Assembly: GCF_018687715.1 (NCBI RefSeq)
Contig: NC_056757.1
Coordinates: forward strand, 28,749,501-28,813,500
Direction of reading: 5' to 3'
DNA: 64,000 nucleotides
DNA from: Carya illinoinensis
Lineage: Eukaryota; Streptophyta; Magnoliopsida; Fagales; Juglandaceae
Made by a program: the position numbers and the translations under genes. Shown one piece after another: positions 46,501 to 59,800 of this stretch. Under the pieces are notes generated by a model. That model did no database searches. It had not been told where the DNA came from and saw nothing but the letters and a program-made list of their open reading frames with translations. Each line of letters starts with the position of its first letter. Positions within the stretch are counted from its first letter, which is position 1.

Positions 46501-49500
46501 GGCATCCGAGGTAACTCTCAAATAGCATCTATGTGGAAGATGGTGCCGATTTGTTTATGGTAGTGTATATGGATAGAGGAATGGATTTGGAGTTTTGAGG
46601 ATTGTGAATGGACATTGGACGAGCTTAGAATGTTATTTTCTTAATACCTTATTCCACTGGTCAATTGTTATAGATTTTTTTACGAGTAAATTTAGCCCAA
46701 GAAATTTGGAGATTAGATTTTTTGTTATAGATTTTAATGGCATGAACATTCATGACTTATATGACGATCAAGCATTGGTGTTGCTCTTGTATATGTCCCA
46801 TGTACTTGGGCTGCGTCTACTTTTCTCATTAATAAAGTTCTCCTTTACTGATAAAAAAAAGGAATGCTGTTTGCGTTTTTATGTTATGATCTTTCATATG
46901 TGTTGACTTGCGCAATTATGAGAATCAAATTATTGCATATGGCAGGATCAACCTGATTCTTATGACAAACTTGTCAAAGAGATGGCACTGGAAATGCGTG
47001 CTCGCCCTTCAGACAGGACTAAGACTCCTGAAGAGATTGCCCAGGAGGAGAGAGAACGATTAGAGCATTTGGAGGTATGAGCGCGCATCATCATAATTCT
47101 TGTATGTGCCCATATAGGTGCATGTGACTGCATACTAACAGGATATGTAGTTCTTGTTCTCTGGGCTGGTTTTGTGGTTTGTTATGGCTAATAGAGGGTT
47201 TGACATGCAGATATCTGAATATCTTGTTAGGGTACATGAATATAACTTGACTTGGGAAATATTATGATTCCTACTGTCTTACACTTTATAAATAGTTTAT
47301 TTCTTACAAGTTATTTGTAAATTTTTAACTGAATGATGGTAAGACTTTGAATGTGCACCATACTTGAATTAGCATACTTGTCACTACATTTTGATGATGT
47401 GGGTCCTGTTTTTATTGATTCATACATCTTTATCATTGTATGCAATGCAATACTCTGGGAATGGGACATATTCTTTTGTTTGAGGTAAAATATAAACTTG
47501 AATACTTACAACATTTTATGATGTTCAACATTTCAGGATGAACGACAGAAGAGAATGCTTGCTCCTGATTATTCCAGTGATGAAGACAATGATGATGCTC
47601 TGAAACCGTCTACCCAGGGACGAAGATCTATATCTGGGGATGATCTTGGTGATTCCTTCTCACTTGAAGAAGAGCCCAGGGCTAAAAAGGGTTGGGTTGA
47701 TGAGATTCTTGAAAGAAGGGACGGCAATGATTCTGAGAGTGAAGCTAGTGATTCTTCTGGTGATTCTGAAACTGCTGAAGATGATAGTGATGAAGAAGGA
47801 TCTGATGAAGATAATGAGGAAGGTGAAAATAATCTATCTTTGAAGGACTGGGAACAAAGTGATGATGACACTTTGGGTAAAGATTTGGAAGAGGGTGAAG
47901 AAGAAGGTGAAGAACATGATGATGATGGGCAACAGATGGAGCCAAAACCCCAGAAAAAGAAAGAAAAAACTAATGCTTTTGCAGCTAGTAAGAGAAATGG
48001 AGATATTTTAGATGCCAAAAAAGACAAAACAGATGGTAAACACTCTTCAACGTCGGACCTTCCCTACTTAATTGAAGCTCCAAAGAGTTTTGAAGAGTTA
48101 TCTGCATTATTGGGCAATCGTTCTAATAATGACATTATGTTGATACTTAATCGAATTCGGACTAGCAATGCAATCAAGCTTGCAGCAGAAAATCGAAAGA
48201 AAATGCAAGTATGAATCTTTCTTAGGCTTTTGTACTTTTATAAAAATATTTTTATTGGTTGTTTGTAAATTCTGACCAATTTTTTTGATTGGTCTAAATT
48301 CTGACCAATTAGGCTTACCAAATCTTGGAGACTTGACTTAAAATTTCTTAAATTTTGTCTTTTAGATTTCAAGGCTGTATGAAGTCAGAAAGCTTTATAA
48401 TGTAATTGTGGACTGAATTTTGTAAGGTTGCTGATATTACCCAGATATTGATGTGCTTAAAATTATTGTTTACTTATAAAAAATATTAATGTGTACTCCT
48501 TTCAAGTAGCTTTTTGCCCTTTCATCTTTGCAAAATCTTTTAAAGCTTTGTGAAAAACTAGATTATTTCCTAGCATTGAAATTGTATTAGGAGGATGATA
48601 ATAGCAAAACTTTTAATGCATGTTTAATTTGTCTTTTGCATATTAGGAGTTCTCAAAAAAGGTGATCATTCTAGTTTCTAACTTATATTAGCTTATGGTT
48701 TCCAGAAATATTTAAAGCAGAAGGTTTATTGGCTATTTTTAGACACAGCCATGACTGTTGGTTTGTCTTTTGCTTTATACACAAACCATATAATCAACTT
48801 AATTCCATTGATATTCACCATTATGTCTGCTCCTGTGTAGGTATTCTATGGCATGCTACTTCAGTATTTTGCCATCTTAGCAAATAAAAAGCCTTTAAAT
48901 TTCGAGCTACTAAATTTGCTGCTGAAGCCATTGATGGAGATGAGTGTGGAGATCCCGTACTTTGCTGCAATATGTGCTCGTCAGAGGATACTACGAGTTC
49001 GAATGCAACTTTGTGAGATCATCAAAGATCCAGGTCAGCCCTGGGAAAATTATATTCATTGTTTGTTTTCCAAATTCATTGTTACAAGAAAGGGTTACTG
49101 AGATTTATCTTAAATATTTTTACACTGTTCAATTCATTTTATTCTTGCAGAAATTAGCAGTTGGCCTTCTTCAAAAACATTATTTCTTTTGAGGCTCTGG
49201 TCCATGATATTCCCATGCTCTGACTTTCGTCATGTGGTCATGACTCCAGCAATCTTGTTGATGTGTGAATATCTGATGCGCTGTCCCATTGTGTTGGGGC
49301 GGGATATTGCTATGGGATCTTTCTTATGCTCTATGCTTCTCTCTGTATGTATTTTCTTAAACTATTTGCTTTCCTCTTTCAATAGATTTTGATTTTCTTG
49401 TGGGATGTTTAATAAGGTTTGTTGAAGAGTCTGAGTGGTGTTAGAAGACTATTATTCTCATCCATCATATGTTTGTTTTCCTCAGTCAGCATTATTCTCT

Positions 49501-51313
49501 TTTGATTCTATAGTTTTCTAGACTTTAATGATTTTGCTCTCTTCTTCTTGCTAGTTGGATTTTCTGTTTGTATACTAAATATGTACTTCAGTTTCACCTC
49601 TCTGTGCTTTTTAATAAAATTGCATTGCTTATAAAAAATAAGAAAAGCTTCTGAATGGACAGTACGAGTCAAAAGATTTTATTGATTCTATGTTTATCCA
49701 ATTGCTTTCTTCATTATGCAGACATGCCACTTTTAAGTATACCGCACTCTCTGATTCCACTTTCACTTTCATATTACCACTGATGAAGTTTTGAGTGTTT
49801 TAATACGGTCAACATTGGTAATATACTGTGCTGCATGACTGAACTGGTATGTCACTACCCTTTCATGCAAGAGTTGCAATTTGTAGTTGTTCATTTGATT
49901 AATTTTATTGCAGGTCACTAGACAATCTCAGAAGTTCTGTCCGGAAGCAATAACGTTTCTCCGAACTTTGCTGATGGCTGCGGCAAACACAAAACCTGTT
50001 CAATGTCAAGACTCTCTGGTATGATTCCTCAATCTCTTATTTGTGTTTTGTATCACAGTTTTAACATTAGAATGCATCTAATGTTTTTCTTAATCAAATA
50101 AGTAGTCAATTATTTTGAATTTGCTTGAGATTATATACCTGCTGATGGGCATTCTACTGTAAAGATTCATTCAGAAATGACTCGTGTTTACTCTGTTTGC
50201 AGTTTTATTATCGATTGGAATTTAAAGCACTCAGGCCCCTGCTTTGTATACGTGATCGCGAGATTGAGATCGGTCCGCTGAATTTTATCGCATTAATGGA
50301 TATGCCTGAGGACTCTCCTTTTTTTACCTCTGATACCTTCAGGTTGGTGGTGGGTGGTTTTTTTCTTCCTTGGCAAATGAGGGTGTTGATGGGGTTTTAT
50401 CACACCACTCAATGATACAATATGGTATAACGTGTTGAGGTATTACTTGTTAAAAAATTTATAACATGCTGGGGTGTTGAACTTGGTGATGCATTGTGAT
50501 TTACTGCCCAGTGGTATAGTGGCCTTGTCCAAACATTTTGCATTCCTCTGTTCGTTATTAATATGATGTCTGTTCAAAATGTTGTAATTAGAATTCGTTC
50601 TATGAGAATCTCTTTGTAAGGTTGTTGCCATTTGATTAGATTTGACCTTTCAACTTGCAGGGCTGGTGTGCTGGTAACTGTTATTGAAACCCTACGAGGA
50701 TATGTTAACATTTATGAGGGATTAAGTTCCTTTCCTGAAATTTTTCTGCCGATTTCTGTGTTGTTACTTGAAGTAGCACAACAGGAAAATATGCCGTATG
50801 TATTGCAAGATAAATTCAAAGATGTTGCTCAACTCATTCAGACTAAAGCTGAAGAACATTACTTGTTGCGGCATCCGCTTCAAATGCGGAAGCAAAAGCC
50901 AGTGCCTATCAAATTACTGAATCCAAAATTTGAGGAGAAGTAATTCACTCCATTCCCCTTTCCCCAAACTTTTATCTTTGTTATGTTATATAACATTACT
51001 AAGAATGGGTGGCTGGAACTGAGCATTTTACATCATGTTGTTTTGCAGCTTTGTTAAAGGTAGAGATTATGATCCAGATCGTGAACGGGCTGAGCAGAGA
51101 AAGTTGAAGAAACTTCTAAATCGTGAAGCTAAAGGGGCTGCTCGTGAACTGCGTAAAGATAATTCTTTCTTATATGAGGTGAAGCAAAAAGACAAGACCT
51201 TATTGGAAGAAGAAAGATCAGAGAAGTATGGAAAGGCTTTAGCCTTCCTTCAAGAACAAGAACATGCTTTCAAATCTGGGCAATTAGGGAAAGGCAAGAA
51301 GAGGATGAGATGA
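43535..51313 (+). CDS. NOP14: NOP14 nucleolar protein, small-subunit processome component
   Basis: Needed for 18S rRNA maturation and 40S assembly in the nucleolus, with Noc4/Emg1 partners in yeast. Fourteen exons: 43535-43759, 43881-44015, 44524-44674, 44887-44969, 45595-45654, 45844-46056, 46946-47074, 47537-48208, 48841-49033, 49151-49344, 49914-50018, 50203-50342, 50661-50939, 51049-51313. They total 2844 bp, 947 residues, with all junctions GT-AG and in phase. Landmarks: basic N-terminus (KKNKKKRKKSGPN), NPFETIWSRRKFDILGKKRK, GEFDKAILRSQRERQ, a highly acidic centre in exon 8, RCPIVLGRDIAMGSFLCSML, and the family C-terminus ENFVKGRDYDPDRERAEQRK ending GKGKKRMR. The length matches plant orthologues. 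Intron 6 holds a LINE fragment. It appears intact and is the best-supported gene in the window. Confidence 0.97.
46127..46858 (+). mobile_element. 5'-truncated LINE (L1-type) fragment in NOP14 intron 6
   Basis: Broken reading frames recall the zf-RVT end of plant LINE ORF2: WENIWKTKAP, GKILTLDNLKKR, WCYMCKKSVEFVDHLLLHCD (a C..C..H..H/C knuckle), then MPQRVVDLL and ICLWWCIW. It ends with AATAAAGTTCTCCTTTACTG and an A-tract (46851-46858), as expected for a poly(A)-ended 3' terminus. Stops and frame changes show it is dead. Confidence 0.75.
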
Positions 51314-52386
51314 AGCATATTTATGCTATGTATAACTTGTTACTGGGGTATTTGGTTGCCTTGAGTTGAAGCCTTGAAATTGGAGGCTTTATATCTCGAT
51401 CAACTGTACCAAAACCCTTTTGTGATTTTGGAGAATTGAGTCTTAACAATTTTGGCCCCCTAAATTAGCGTATTCGGAACATGGCCTCCAAATACCAGAT
51501 TTATATACATTCATGCCCTTAAACTTCATGTCCCCTAGAATGTCCTGGCTCCACCATTGTAAGCCCTTGGATGCTATCTCTGCGAATGTAGTTAGGCATA
51601 TGCATATTAGGATGTTGAAGTGGGGGAGATCAGCTTCTGAAGATTGAGGAGAGTGCCATTGAAGAATGTGACTTTTACATCATCAGCTAGACCTGGATGT
51701 GAGGCTGATCATTTCATAAATTCTATGTTGTTATGAAGAGAGACATAAACACCATACGGAATGCCAGAGATTAAGAGGTATTGGCTTTTACTATGGCTCG
51801 TACGTGGATGCTGAAGCTGAACCAAAGGTAACCAGCATCATTTCAATTGAGCAAATATTGCATAACTTTATACACGTGTTTTGTGTATCATTCAGATCAG
51901 AAGCCTTTTATTTTTTGGGGTAAGTGGAAATCAGAACCATTATTTTGACAATCATACCCTCAAACTATAAAAAGTTGTAGTTTAGGGGTATTTTGTATTT
52001 TTACAGAATCTAAGGACTAATTTATCTTTTGAAGAGAATAAAGATACGGTACAATTTCTTGATAGTTTGAGGGGTGATTGATAATTAGATGATAATTTAG
52101 GAGGTTTTCGTATATAGGGTATAAATATGCAAATATAGTTTTTTGGATAACAATACTTATAAAAAAAAAATTTAAAAAAATTGGATATCAATAAATATGG
52201 TGAAGTCCACTTCACATGTATTTTTTTTTTTTATCATGCTTTAGGCTTTTAAATTCCGATAAAAATTTGAAGTATTACTTTTCCTGGATATTGTAATTGA
52301 TTCCAATAACATGATTTAGAGCTCTCGGCCTACCTGCTAAGAAGGAATTACCATATATTGTGAACGAATCCTACAGCAAAATTGAG
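51314..52386. other. NOP14 3' UTR and intergenic DNA
   Basis: Downstream of the NOP14 stop, with no other gene. From about 51.95 kb it becomes AT-rich and ends at the target site of the hAT-type element. Confidence 0.6.
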
Positions 52387-52394
52387 CATAATCT

Positions 52395-54355
52395 TAAGAC
52401 AGTTCTTCCGGGTTCTAGATCGGGAATCTGGGTATACCCGGCTCGGAACTCAGGTTTCAAATCCAGGCCGGATTCTGGATCGGATTAGTGCGGGTTATGA
52501 TCCGGGCTGGAACCCATATGAACCTGGGTTTTTACAACCCTGAAATCTGGGTTCTGTGCTATACCCGGATTTTTTTAATTTTACAAAAGCTTATTACATG
52601 TTAATATGTTTTTTTTTTTCCTAGAAAAAGATAATGTTGAGAAGGATAGTTTTTTTTAAAAAAAAAATCTAAAAGCCTATATTCTATTACAACTTCTTCA
52701 AGAAAAAATGTTGAAAATCATCTTTTTTTATATATAAAACAAAAAATATTTCTAGTTAATGTTATAAGAAGTGTCTCATTCCAAAAATAAAATAAAATAA
52801 AACTAATTACCTTTTTAACTAATTACATTATTTGATATTTATACACTACATTACAAAACACAACTACAATATATGAAAATTACATATCTAATTGTCCTAT
52901 TTTACTGGAGGAGTCTGTTTCATTTATTGGGAACACTAAGGACAAAGCACTGCCCATGAAGTCGATCACTGCATTACTTTTTTCAATAAGCAGTCATTGC
53001 ATTAGCTTTTTTTATTGGTCCATGAGAGTTTCGCTTTCATGTCAAAACCATTTCTTGGAACTGTATCTTCAATGCTTTTCAAAAACTTTATGATTTGGAA
53101 ATTTGTAACATATGGAAGAACTCTGTCTAAATGAGCGCATGAACTTACTAATGTATCAAATGTGTCTACAACAATCTCCAAGAGCTACAATAACAGAATG
53201 AACTTCAGAGAAGAAACTTTAAATGAGAAAATGGCGCTATAAATAAATAACTATAGAATGTATCTAGTGCATATATATGGATAAATTAATAGAAAGGATA
53301 ATAGTCAAACAACCACTTCTAACCCTTTAAAAACTTATCTTTCAAGAAGTCCAGTAAGAACTCCAACACACATGCCCACATACAAATTATAGACCATATC
53401 TCCAGAATCATTCACATACACCAAACATTGAGAATAGAGACAAATCCCTAGCAGGCAGGCAAAATAAATTCACCGATTATCATCATTTAATTCTAGCAGA
53501 AATTTATGCCTGATCTGTACATATAACATATGCTACTCTGGAATAATCCTTGTTAGAACAACATAAATTTAAAACTAAAATGCGGTGAAGTATTAAGCAT
53601 ACAGAATTCGTGGCCATGTCACAGTCGCAGATGAAACGACCGTAAAATTTCATCCAAATCTCTGAACCTAAGCCCTCTTACTACGTAACAAAAAACAAAA
53701 AAGCCCTCTTACTGCTTTGGCCTTTCCCATTTGGTGCCATGTAAATTCTCCCTTATGGGTTTTTCCATTTTTTCCCCTTTCACAAATTTTGAAGTGACCA
53801 TTCATGAGTCCATGACCCTCTCTCCTCCATGTCCCTCTGCCAATAACAAATAGATTGTCGTATATATTCCCAAATATATATCCAAATACTCCTCAAATCA
53901 ACAAAGTAATAAAAGAAAAAAAAAACCCTAAAAAAATGCTTCAAAGCCGAAAGATCCAATTCTATCCAAGTACAGAGAGACCCAGTTCACAAAATCATTA
54001 GATCTATCACATTTACATTGATTGTTCATAGATCGGGAGAGAGACTTACTGAAAGGTCACCGGCGAGATGAGGGATTGAGGACAAAAGGAGATGATCGTT
54101 GAGCCATGCGTCTGGTTCTGGACAAAACGAAAGATTAAACAGCATATAGTTGGTCGATATTGGTTTCTAAAGTGGCTTGAGAGAGAGAGAGAGAGAGAGA
54201 GATCTGAAATGGGTCAGGGGGTGGGAGGCGGCAGCTAGAATTAGGTTTCTTTGTTTTCAGTTTATAAAACCCGGTACCCGAACTCGATTAATCCAGTTTT
54301 TCAAATTCGGGCCTAAAACTAGAATCGGATTCCGGTCCCCGGATGAACAGCCCTA
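52395..54355. mobile_element. hAT-type non-autonomous element (1961 bp) with 8-bp TSD
   Basis: Left end TAAGACAGTTCTTCCGGG, right end inverted TAGGGCTGTTCATCCGGG: 14 of 18 match. It is flanked by perfect 8-bp CATAATCT duplications (52387-52394, 54356-54363). Subterminal CCGGGT / ACCCGG words cluster at both ends (52.41-52.58 kb, 54.27-54.35 kb). A (GA)n run lies at 54178-54200. No transposase ORF was found, so it depends on a hAT source elsewhere. Confidence 0.88.
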
Positions 54356-54369
54356 CATAATCTCATGCG

Positions 54370-54905
54370 AGGTTAAGGCCATATAAGCCACACCACAAAT
54401 GGCCAACCAACAAACTACAAACAAACATAGCCAAATGCACAATGGCTGCGAGCAATAGACCAGCAGCAAGGTACAAGATTTAGATCAATCTAAAAAAAGC
54501 TCAAAAAAGAGCATTTTTAATTTCAGATGCGTTATCAAGCAAGCATGATGCCTCTTCTTGCGTTTTGGTTGTGACAAAATTCCCCTAATTCCAACGATAT
54601 CAAAACAAAAACACACACACAGATATGGCAGGCAAACATATATGCATGTTTTTATTAGAAACAATAAAGACATAAGCCACACTACAACGACTAATCCTAG
54701 GCAACCTAAAACTAGAAATAAACACAATCAAACACAGTACTTCGGCTGCAAGAAACAGAACAGCAGCGTGAAACATGATATAGTTGTACTTATAAAAAAA
54801 AAGTCCAAACTAAAAGCATTTTAATTTTATGCACAATGGCTGTTTTGATCGACAAAACACTCGCATATGGCAAACAAACATGTCTTTACTAGAACCATAT
54901 AAATG
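54370..54905. repeat. Diverged tandem duplication, two units of about 290 bp
   Basis: CATATAAGCCACACCACAAA (about 54378) recurs as ACATAAGCCACACTACAACG (about 54670). Both units continue with AGCAGC, a GTACAAGAT/GTACTTATA patch, GCATTTTTAATTT / GCATTTTAATTTT, and ATGGCARRCAAACATRT. The copies are diverged by substitutions and indels. Confidence 0.5.
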
Positions 54906-55385
54906 AATAAAACGAAAACATGAGGACATCTTCATGTACATATTGGACAAAATCTTTAAGGTTAAATATTATTTTCAACAATTATGGGACGGTTTTGTTG
55001 AGGGTACTCGGTAAGGCCATTGCATTTAATAGAAGGCGCCTGATTCAACAGTGCCACATGGTTTATTAAAAAAAGATTCAAACTCTAGGTCCTCTCTATT
55101 CTTTTGTTTTTAATTTTTCTGAATAAATCACGTAACATCACATAGTGGTGCCGTATCAAGAGGATCATTTGAGCAATAAGTTTCAGATGATCAAGTAGCA
55201 TTATTAATCTGTATCATCAAAGAACAAACAAATTGAGCTTGATGATTCTTTTAAAGCATTTAATTCGATTGCACATCACAAGAAACATCGAGGAGAAGCA
55301 ATAAAAGGAGGTCATTGATCGAATAATCTCGAAAACTATTCTCAAGTAATTTTGCAAAATTAGTTTTCCTTGTAAAAACAGAATC
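54906..55385. other. 5' flank of the P450 pseudogene
   Basis: AT-rich, no coding signal. Would contain the former promoter of the gene starting at 55386. Confidence 0.5.
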
Positions 55386-56594
55386 ATGGGTGCCATGGTG
55401 GAAACCCTTTTCATGATCTGTCTTCCAATCGCTCTGTGCCTGTACCTCATCTTAGCTCTCGTCCAGCTCCTTCACAAACTATGGTGGACCCCAGTTCACA
55501 TACAACATCTAATGCATTCATAGGGAATCAGAGGTCCTTCCTACAGATTCATCCATGGAAACACCGAAGAAATTTTCAGCATGCAAAAGGTGGTCATGAT
55601 GATCAGCAGGCCCATGAATCTAACACATGATGATATACTTGCCAGAGTTCAGCCTCGTATTCACTCATGGATCAACCTATACGGTAACAAATCCTTCAAC
55701 CACATTTTCCTGATCAATTCTACATATATAAGTAGTTGCAAGAAACAAATTCATTGAATTTTTTCTTTGGACCAGGGAAGAATTATCTTCAATGCCATGG
55801 AAATAAAGCTCAACTGGTCATAACAGAACCAGATCTCATCAAAGAGATACTATACAATAGGGAAAGAGTTTATCCAAAGGAAGAGGCCACAGACTCTGTC
55901 AAGAAGCTCTTGGGAGATGGGCTTGTCACTTCTGAAGGTGAAAAGTGGGCAAAGATGCGGAAACTGGCCAATTATGCCTTCCATGCCGAGAGGCTGAATG
56001 TAACCCCTTAGAATATAAATATATATTACCGTTGCAAGTTAGCACAAGCTGCAAAAGTGCTATTCCTGCAGTTGAAGAACATGTTTTAAGCGACCATAAG
56101 AAGCAAACTAATTACAGTAGTTCTGCATTCATGCTTAATAATTAAGAAGGGATTTCTTTTTCCAGAGTATGGTTCCAGCAATGATCAGTAGTGTGGAGCA
56201 GATGCTAGAAAGGTGGAAATTCCATGAAGGCAAAGAGATTGAGGTTTTTGAAGAATTTAATCTCATGACTTCAGAAGTGATTTCCAGGATAGCTTTTGGC
56301 AACAGTTACTTGGAGGGGAAGCACATTTTTCAAATGTTGATGAAAATGGCGTTGATAACATCCAGAAATACTCATAAAATCAGGTTTCCTGGCATCAGGC
56401 AAGTCCAATATATATGTAGCCCTACCACAGGGAGCACAGAACTACGTACACTTGTTATAGATTCTTTTGTGAATTGCTTTGCAGGCTCTCATTTCCATTA
56501 ACTACTCTATCGTCCATTTAGCAGTAAATTTTCTAAAACTGAACATGAAATCGAATCGGAAAAGCTTGAAAAGGGTTTACGCGACTCTATATTA

Positions 56595-56852
56595 TGTAAA
56601 ACTCTGTGAAATTCTGTAGAATGGTCTTGGCTTCAATACCAAAAACCGTGTGACTATTCTCATTTATATACAATTACAGAGGAAGTTTGAAATGCAAAAA
56701 ATACAGGATAACGGGAATTCAAATATATTTAAATTCTGTCAAGAGTTATCTCCTAAAATAGAGGAATGTTTATCTGTAGCATTCAAATGTGACTGATTTG
56801 GTGGATAAGATAAGTGAATCTTGGAGGAGTTAACTGGAGTGATTTGAACCTT
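56595..56852 (-). repeat. 3' LTR of Copia 3
   Basis: Begins TGTAAAACTC (+ strand) and ends GAACCTT. Carries an extra ATTTAAATTC stretch absent from the other LTR. Confidence 0.9.
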
Positions 56853-59800
56853 GTGGTTATCATCCCCCTGCAAGCTAATGGGGAGAGAAACCACCATTAG
56901 CTTGTCGCGAAGCTGACCAAACCGTGCTGAATTGAGTCCCTTTGTGAAAATATCAGCAATTTGATCATAAGAACTAATAAACTGAAGGGAGATATCCCGA
57001 TTAGCAACTTTCTCGCAGATGAAGTGAAAATCAACTTCAATATGTTTAGTGCGAGCATGGAACACTGGATTAGAAGCAAGAGCAAGAGCACCACTATTAT
57101 CACACCAAATAGTAGGAGTTGTAGGCAAAGAAATATGGAGTTCTTTGAGTAGCATACAAATCCAATAAAGCTCAGCAGTAGTAATGGCTAATGCCCTATA
57201 TTCTGCTTTAGTGCTAGAACGAGCTACCACAAATTGTTTCTTAGTAGTCCATGATATTAAGCAAGAGCCAAAGAAGACACCATACCCAATAGTAGTTCAT
57301 TGATCATCGGGATTACTAGCCCAATCTGAATCACAAAAAGCCTGAAGAGTTTGCTCACCTTTAGTGTACCACAATCCCAGACCAATGGTGCCTTTTAAAT
57401 AGCGTAAGACATGTTTTGCTGTTGTCCAATGAACAAAATTAGGACAATGCATATGTTGGCACAATTGGTTGACAGAAAAAAGCTATATTAGGTCCAGTCA
57501 AGGTGCAATATTGGAGTGCACCCGTAGTTTGGCGATATTCTGTAATTTGAGAAGCTGTGAGTGGCTCACCAACATGAGTAGATAATTTAAGACCTATGGT
57601 ACAAGGGGAGGAAGAAGGTTTGGCCTCAGCCATCTTGGTGCGATGAAGAAGATCCCTAATGTACTTGGATTGTCGAAGATGTAATCCAGAAGAGTTACGA
57701 CTTGCTTGGATGCCGAGAAAATAGCCTAAAGGACTAAGATCCTTCATCTTGAACTCGGTCTGCAGCTTCCTTATTAGAGACTGAATGAGAGAAGGATCTG
57801 TACTTGTAACAAGAATATCATCCACATAGATGAGGACAAATAGATGAATATTGCCCTTATGATAGACAAATATGGAGGTATCCACTGGTGAGGAGGATAG
57901 GAAGCTGAACTCAAGTAGAGTGTGAGATAGACGCATAAACCAAGCACGAGGTGCTTGTTTGAGGCCATATAGCGACTTGTTCAGTTTGCAAACATAATTT
58001 GGAAAATCTAAATTAACAAACCCCTTAGGTTGCTCCATATATACATCCTCTAGCAAGATCCCATGAAGAAAAGCCTTAGATACATCAAGCTGTCTAATTT
58101 CCCAATCAAATTGAACATAAAGTGTAAGAATAATCCGTACAGTAGAAGGCTTAATTACTGGACTAAAAGTCTTAGTAAAGTCAACACCCTCTTCTTGAGC
58201 AAAACCTAGTGCCACTAATCTGGCTTTGAGTCTGTCAACCTCACCTGTGGGTGTTTGTTTGACTTTATACATCCATTTATTTCCCACCACATTATGATCA
58301 ATAGGTCTGGGACATAATGTCCATGTCTCATTAGCCAAATAAAGCATCATATTCCTCTTTCATAGCAGTACAACACTCAGGTAATAAAGCAGCTTGTTAG
58401 TAAGAGTTTGGTTCAAGTAAAGTCACATTATTGGATAATGCTTGGAGAGGATATCTGGTGGAGTAAAGTTTAAAATCTGAAAAAGTGAGGTTTGAGGTTG
58501 CCAGAGTGGAAGCGAGTTGTCATGGGGTGTTGAGATTGATTGGGAGAAGAGGAAACTTCGGATATGGAGGGGATAGGAGCTGGACCAGGTATGGGAGAGG
58601 GTAGAGTGGAAATATCAGGAGAAGTATGGGCAGGTAAGGATTATAGTCGAGAATCAAGTGAATCCAAAATAATTGGAGATGAATGTGTTAAATTAGAAGT
58701 AGATAAAGAAAAAGAAGGAGAAGGTAAAATCGTACCTTGGGATGAGACCACTGGAAGAGGTTTAGGGGACTGCAATCCATCCTTAGCAGGAAATGTGTTC
58801 TCATTAAACACAACATGCCGTGAGATTAATACTTTTTGAGTGACAGGATCCAGGCATCTATATCCACTTTGATGAGAACTATAGCCTAGAAATATGCAAC
58901 GTTTGGATCTGAACATTAATTTGTGAGTTGCATATGGTCGTAACAATGGAAAACAAGCACAACCAAAGTTGCGTAGAGAGGTATAATCAGGATACTTCCC
59001 AAATAATTCAAGATATGGTGTTTGATTATCAAGGATAGGAGTTGGCAGTCTATTAATGAGAAAGATGGACCTCAAAAAGGCATCAACCCAAAATTTAATG
59101 GGCAAAAATGATTGAGCTAACAGAGATAAGCCCATTTCGACCACAAGTTAGGCGATGTTGGATTCCATTAGAGGTAAGAAATGATTGAAATTGGTTTGAC
59201 ATGTATTCTCCACCTCCATCCGATTGTAATTGCTTAATTTTACAGGAAAATTGGTTTTCAACTAGTGTTTTAAATTTAACAAAGCAAGCATATACATTAG
59301 ATTTATTTTGAAGAGGATAAAACCATGAGAATCGTGAAAAATCATCAATGAATATAACATAATACTTGCAGCCACTAATAGATTTTGTAGAACAGGACCA
59401 TATATCAGTATGAATTAACTTCAAAGGAAAGGAAGAAACACGAGTAGAAGGTTGGAAAGGAAGTTGTTTACCTTTGCCAAGTTGGCAAGGTTCACATAAG
59501 TGCATTTTATTCACTGATCCGTCAACAGGTAAGGAATGTTTGTTTAACAATTGAGATACAATGGGAAGAGAAGCATGACCTAATCTAGAATGCCAAATAG
59601 AAAATGGTGCTTTAATTTCTACAACGGCTGCCAAAGCATGTGATTTATTGATTGACATTGATTGCAAATGGATTGGATAGAGACCACCTTTACTCCTGCC
59701 TTCCAGTAGTGTCGCCCTTGTTTGTATTGCCTTGACAAAGTAATGAGTACTAGTTAGAATAAAGAAGCAATTATTATCAAGACAGAATTAATTGATGGAA

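Noticed and set aside
47569..48027. 152-codon Ser-rich minus ORF
   Set aside because: Complement of the Asp/Glu-rich exon 8 of NOP14; compositional artefact.
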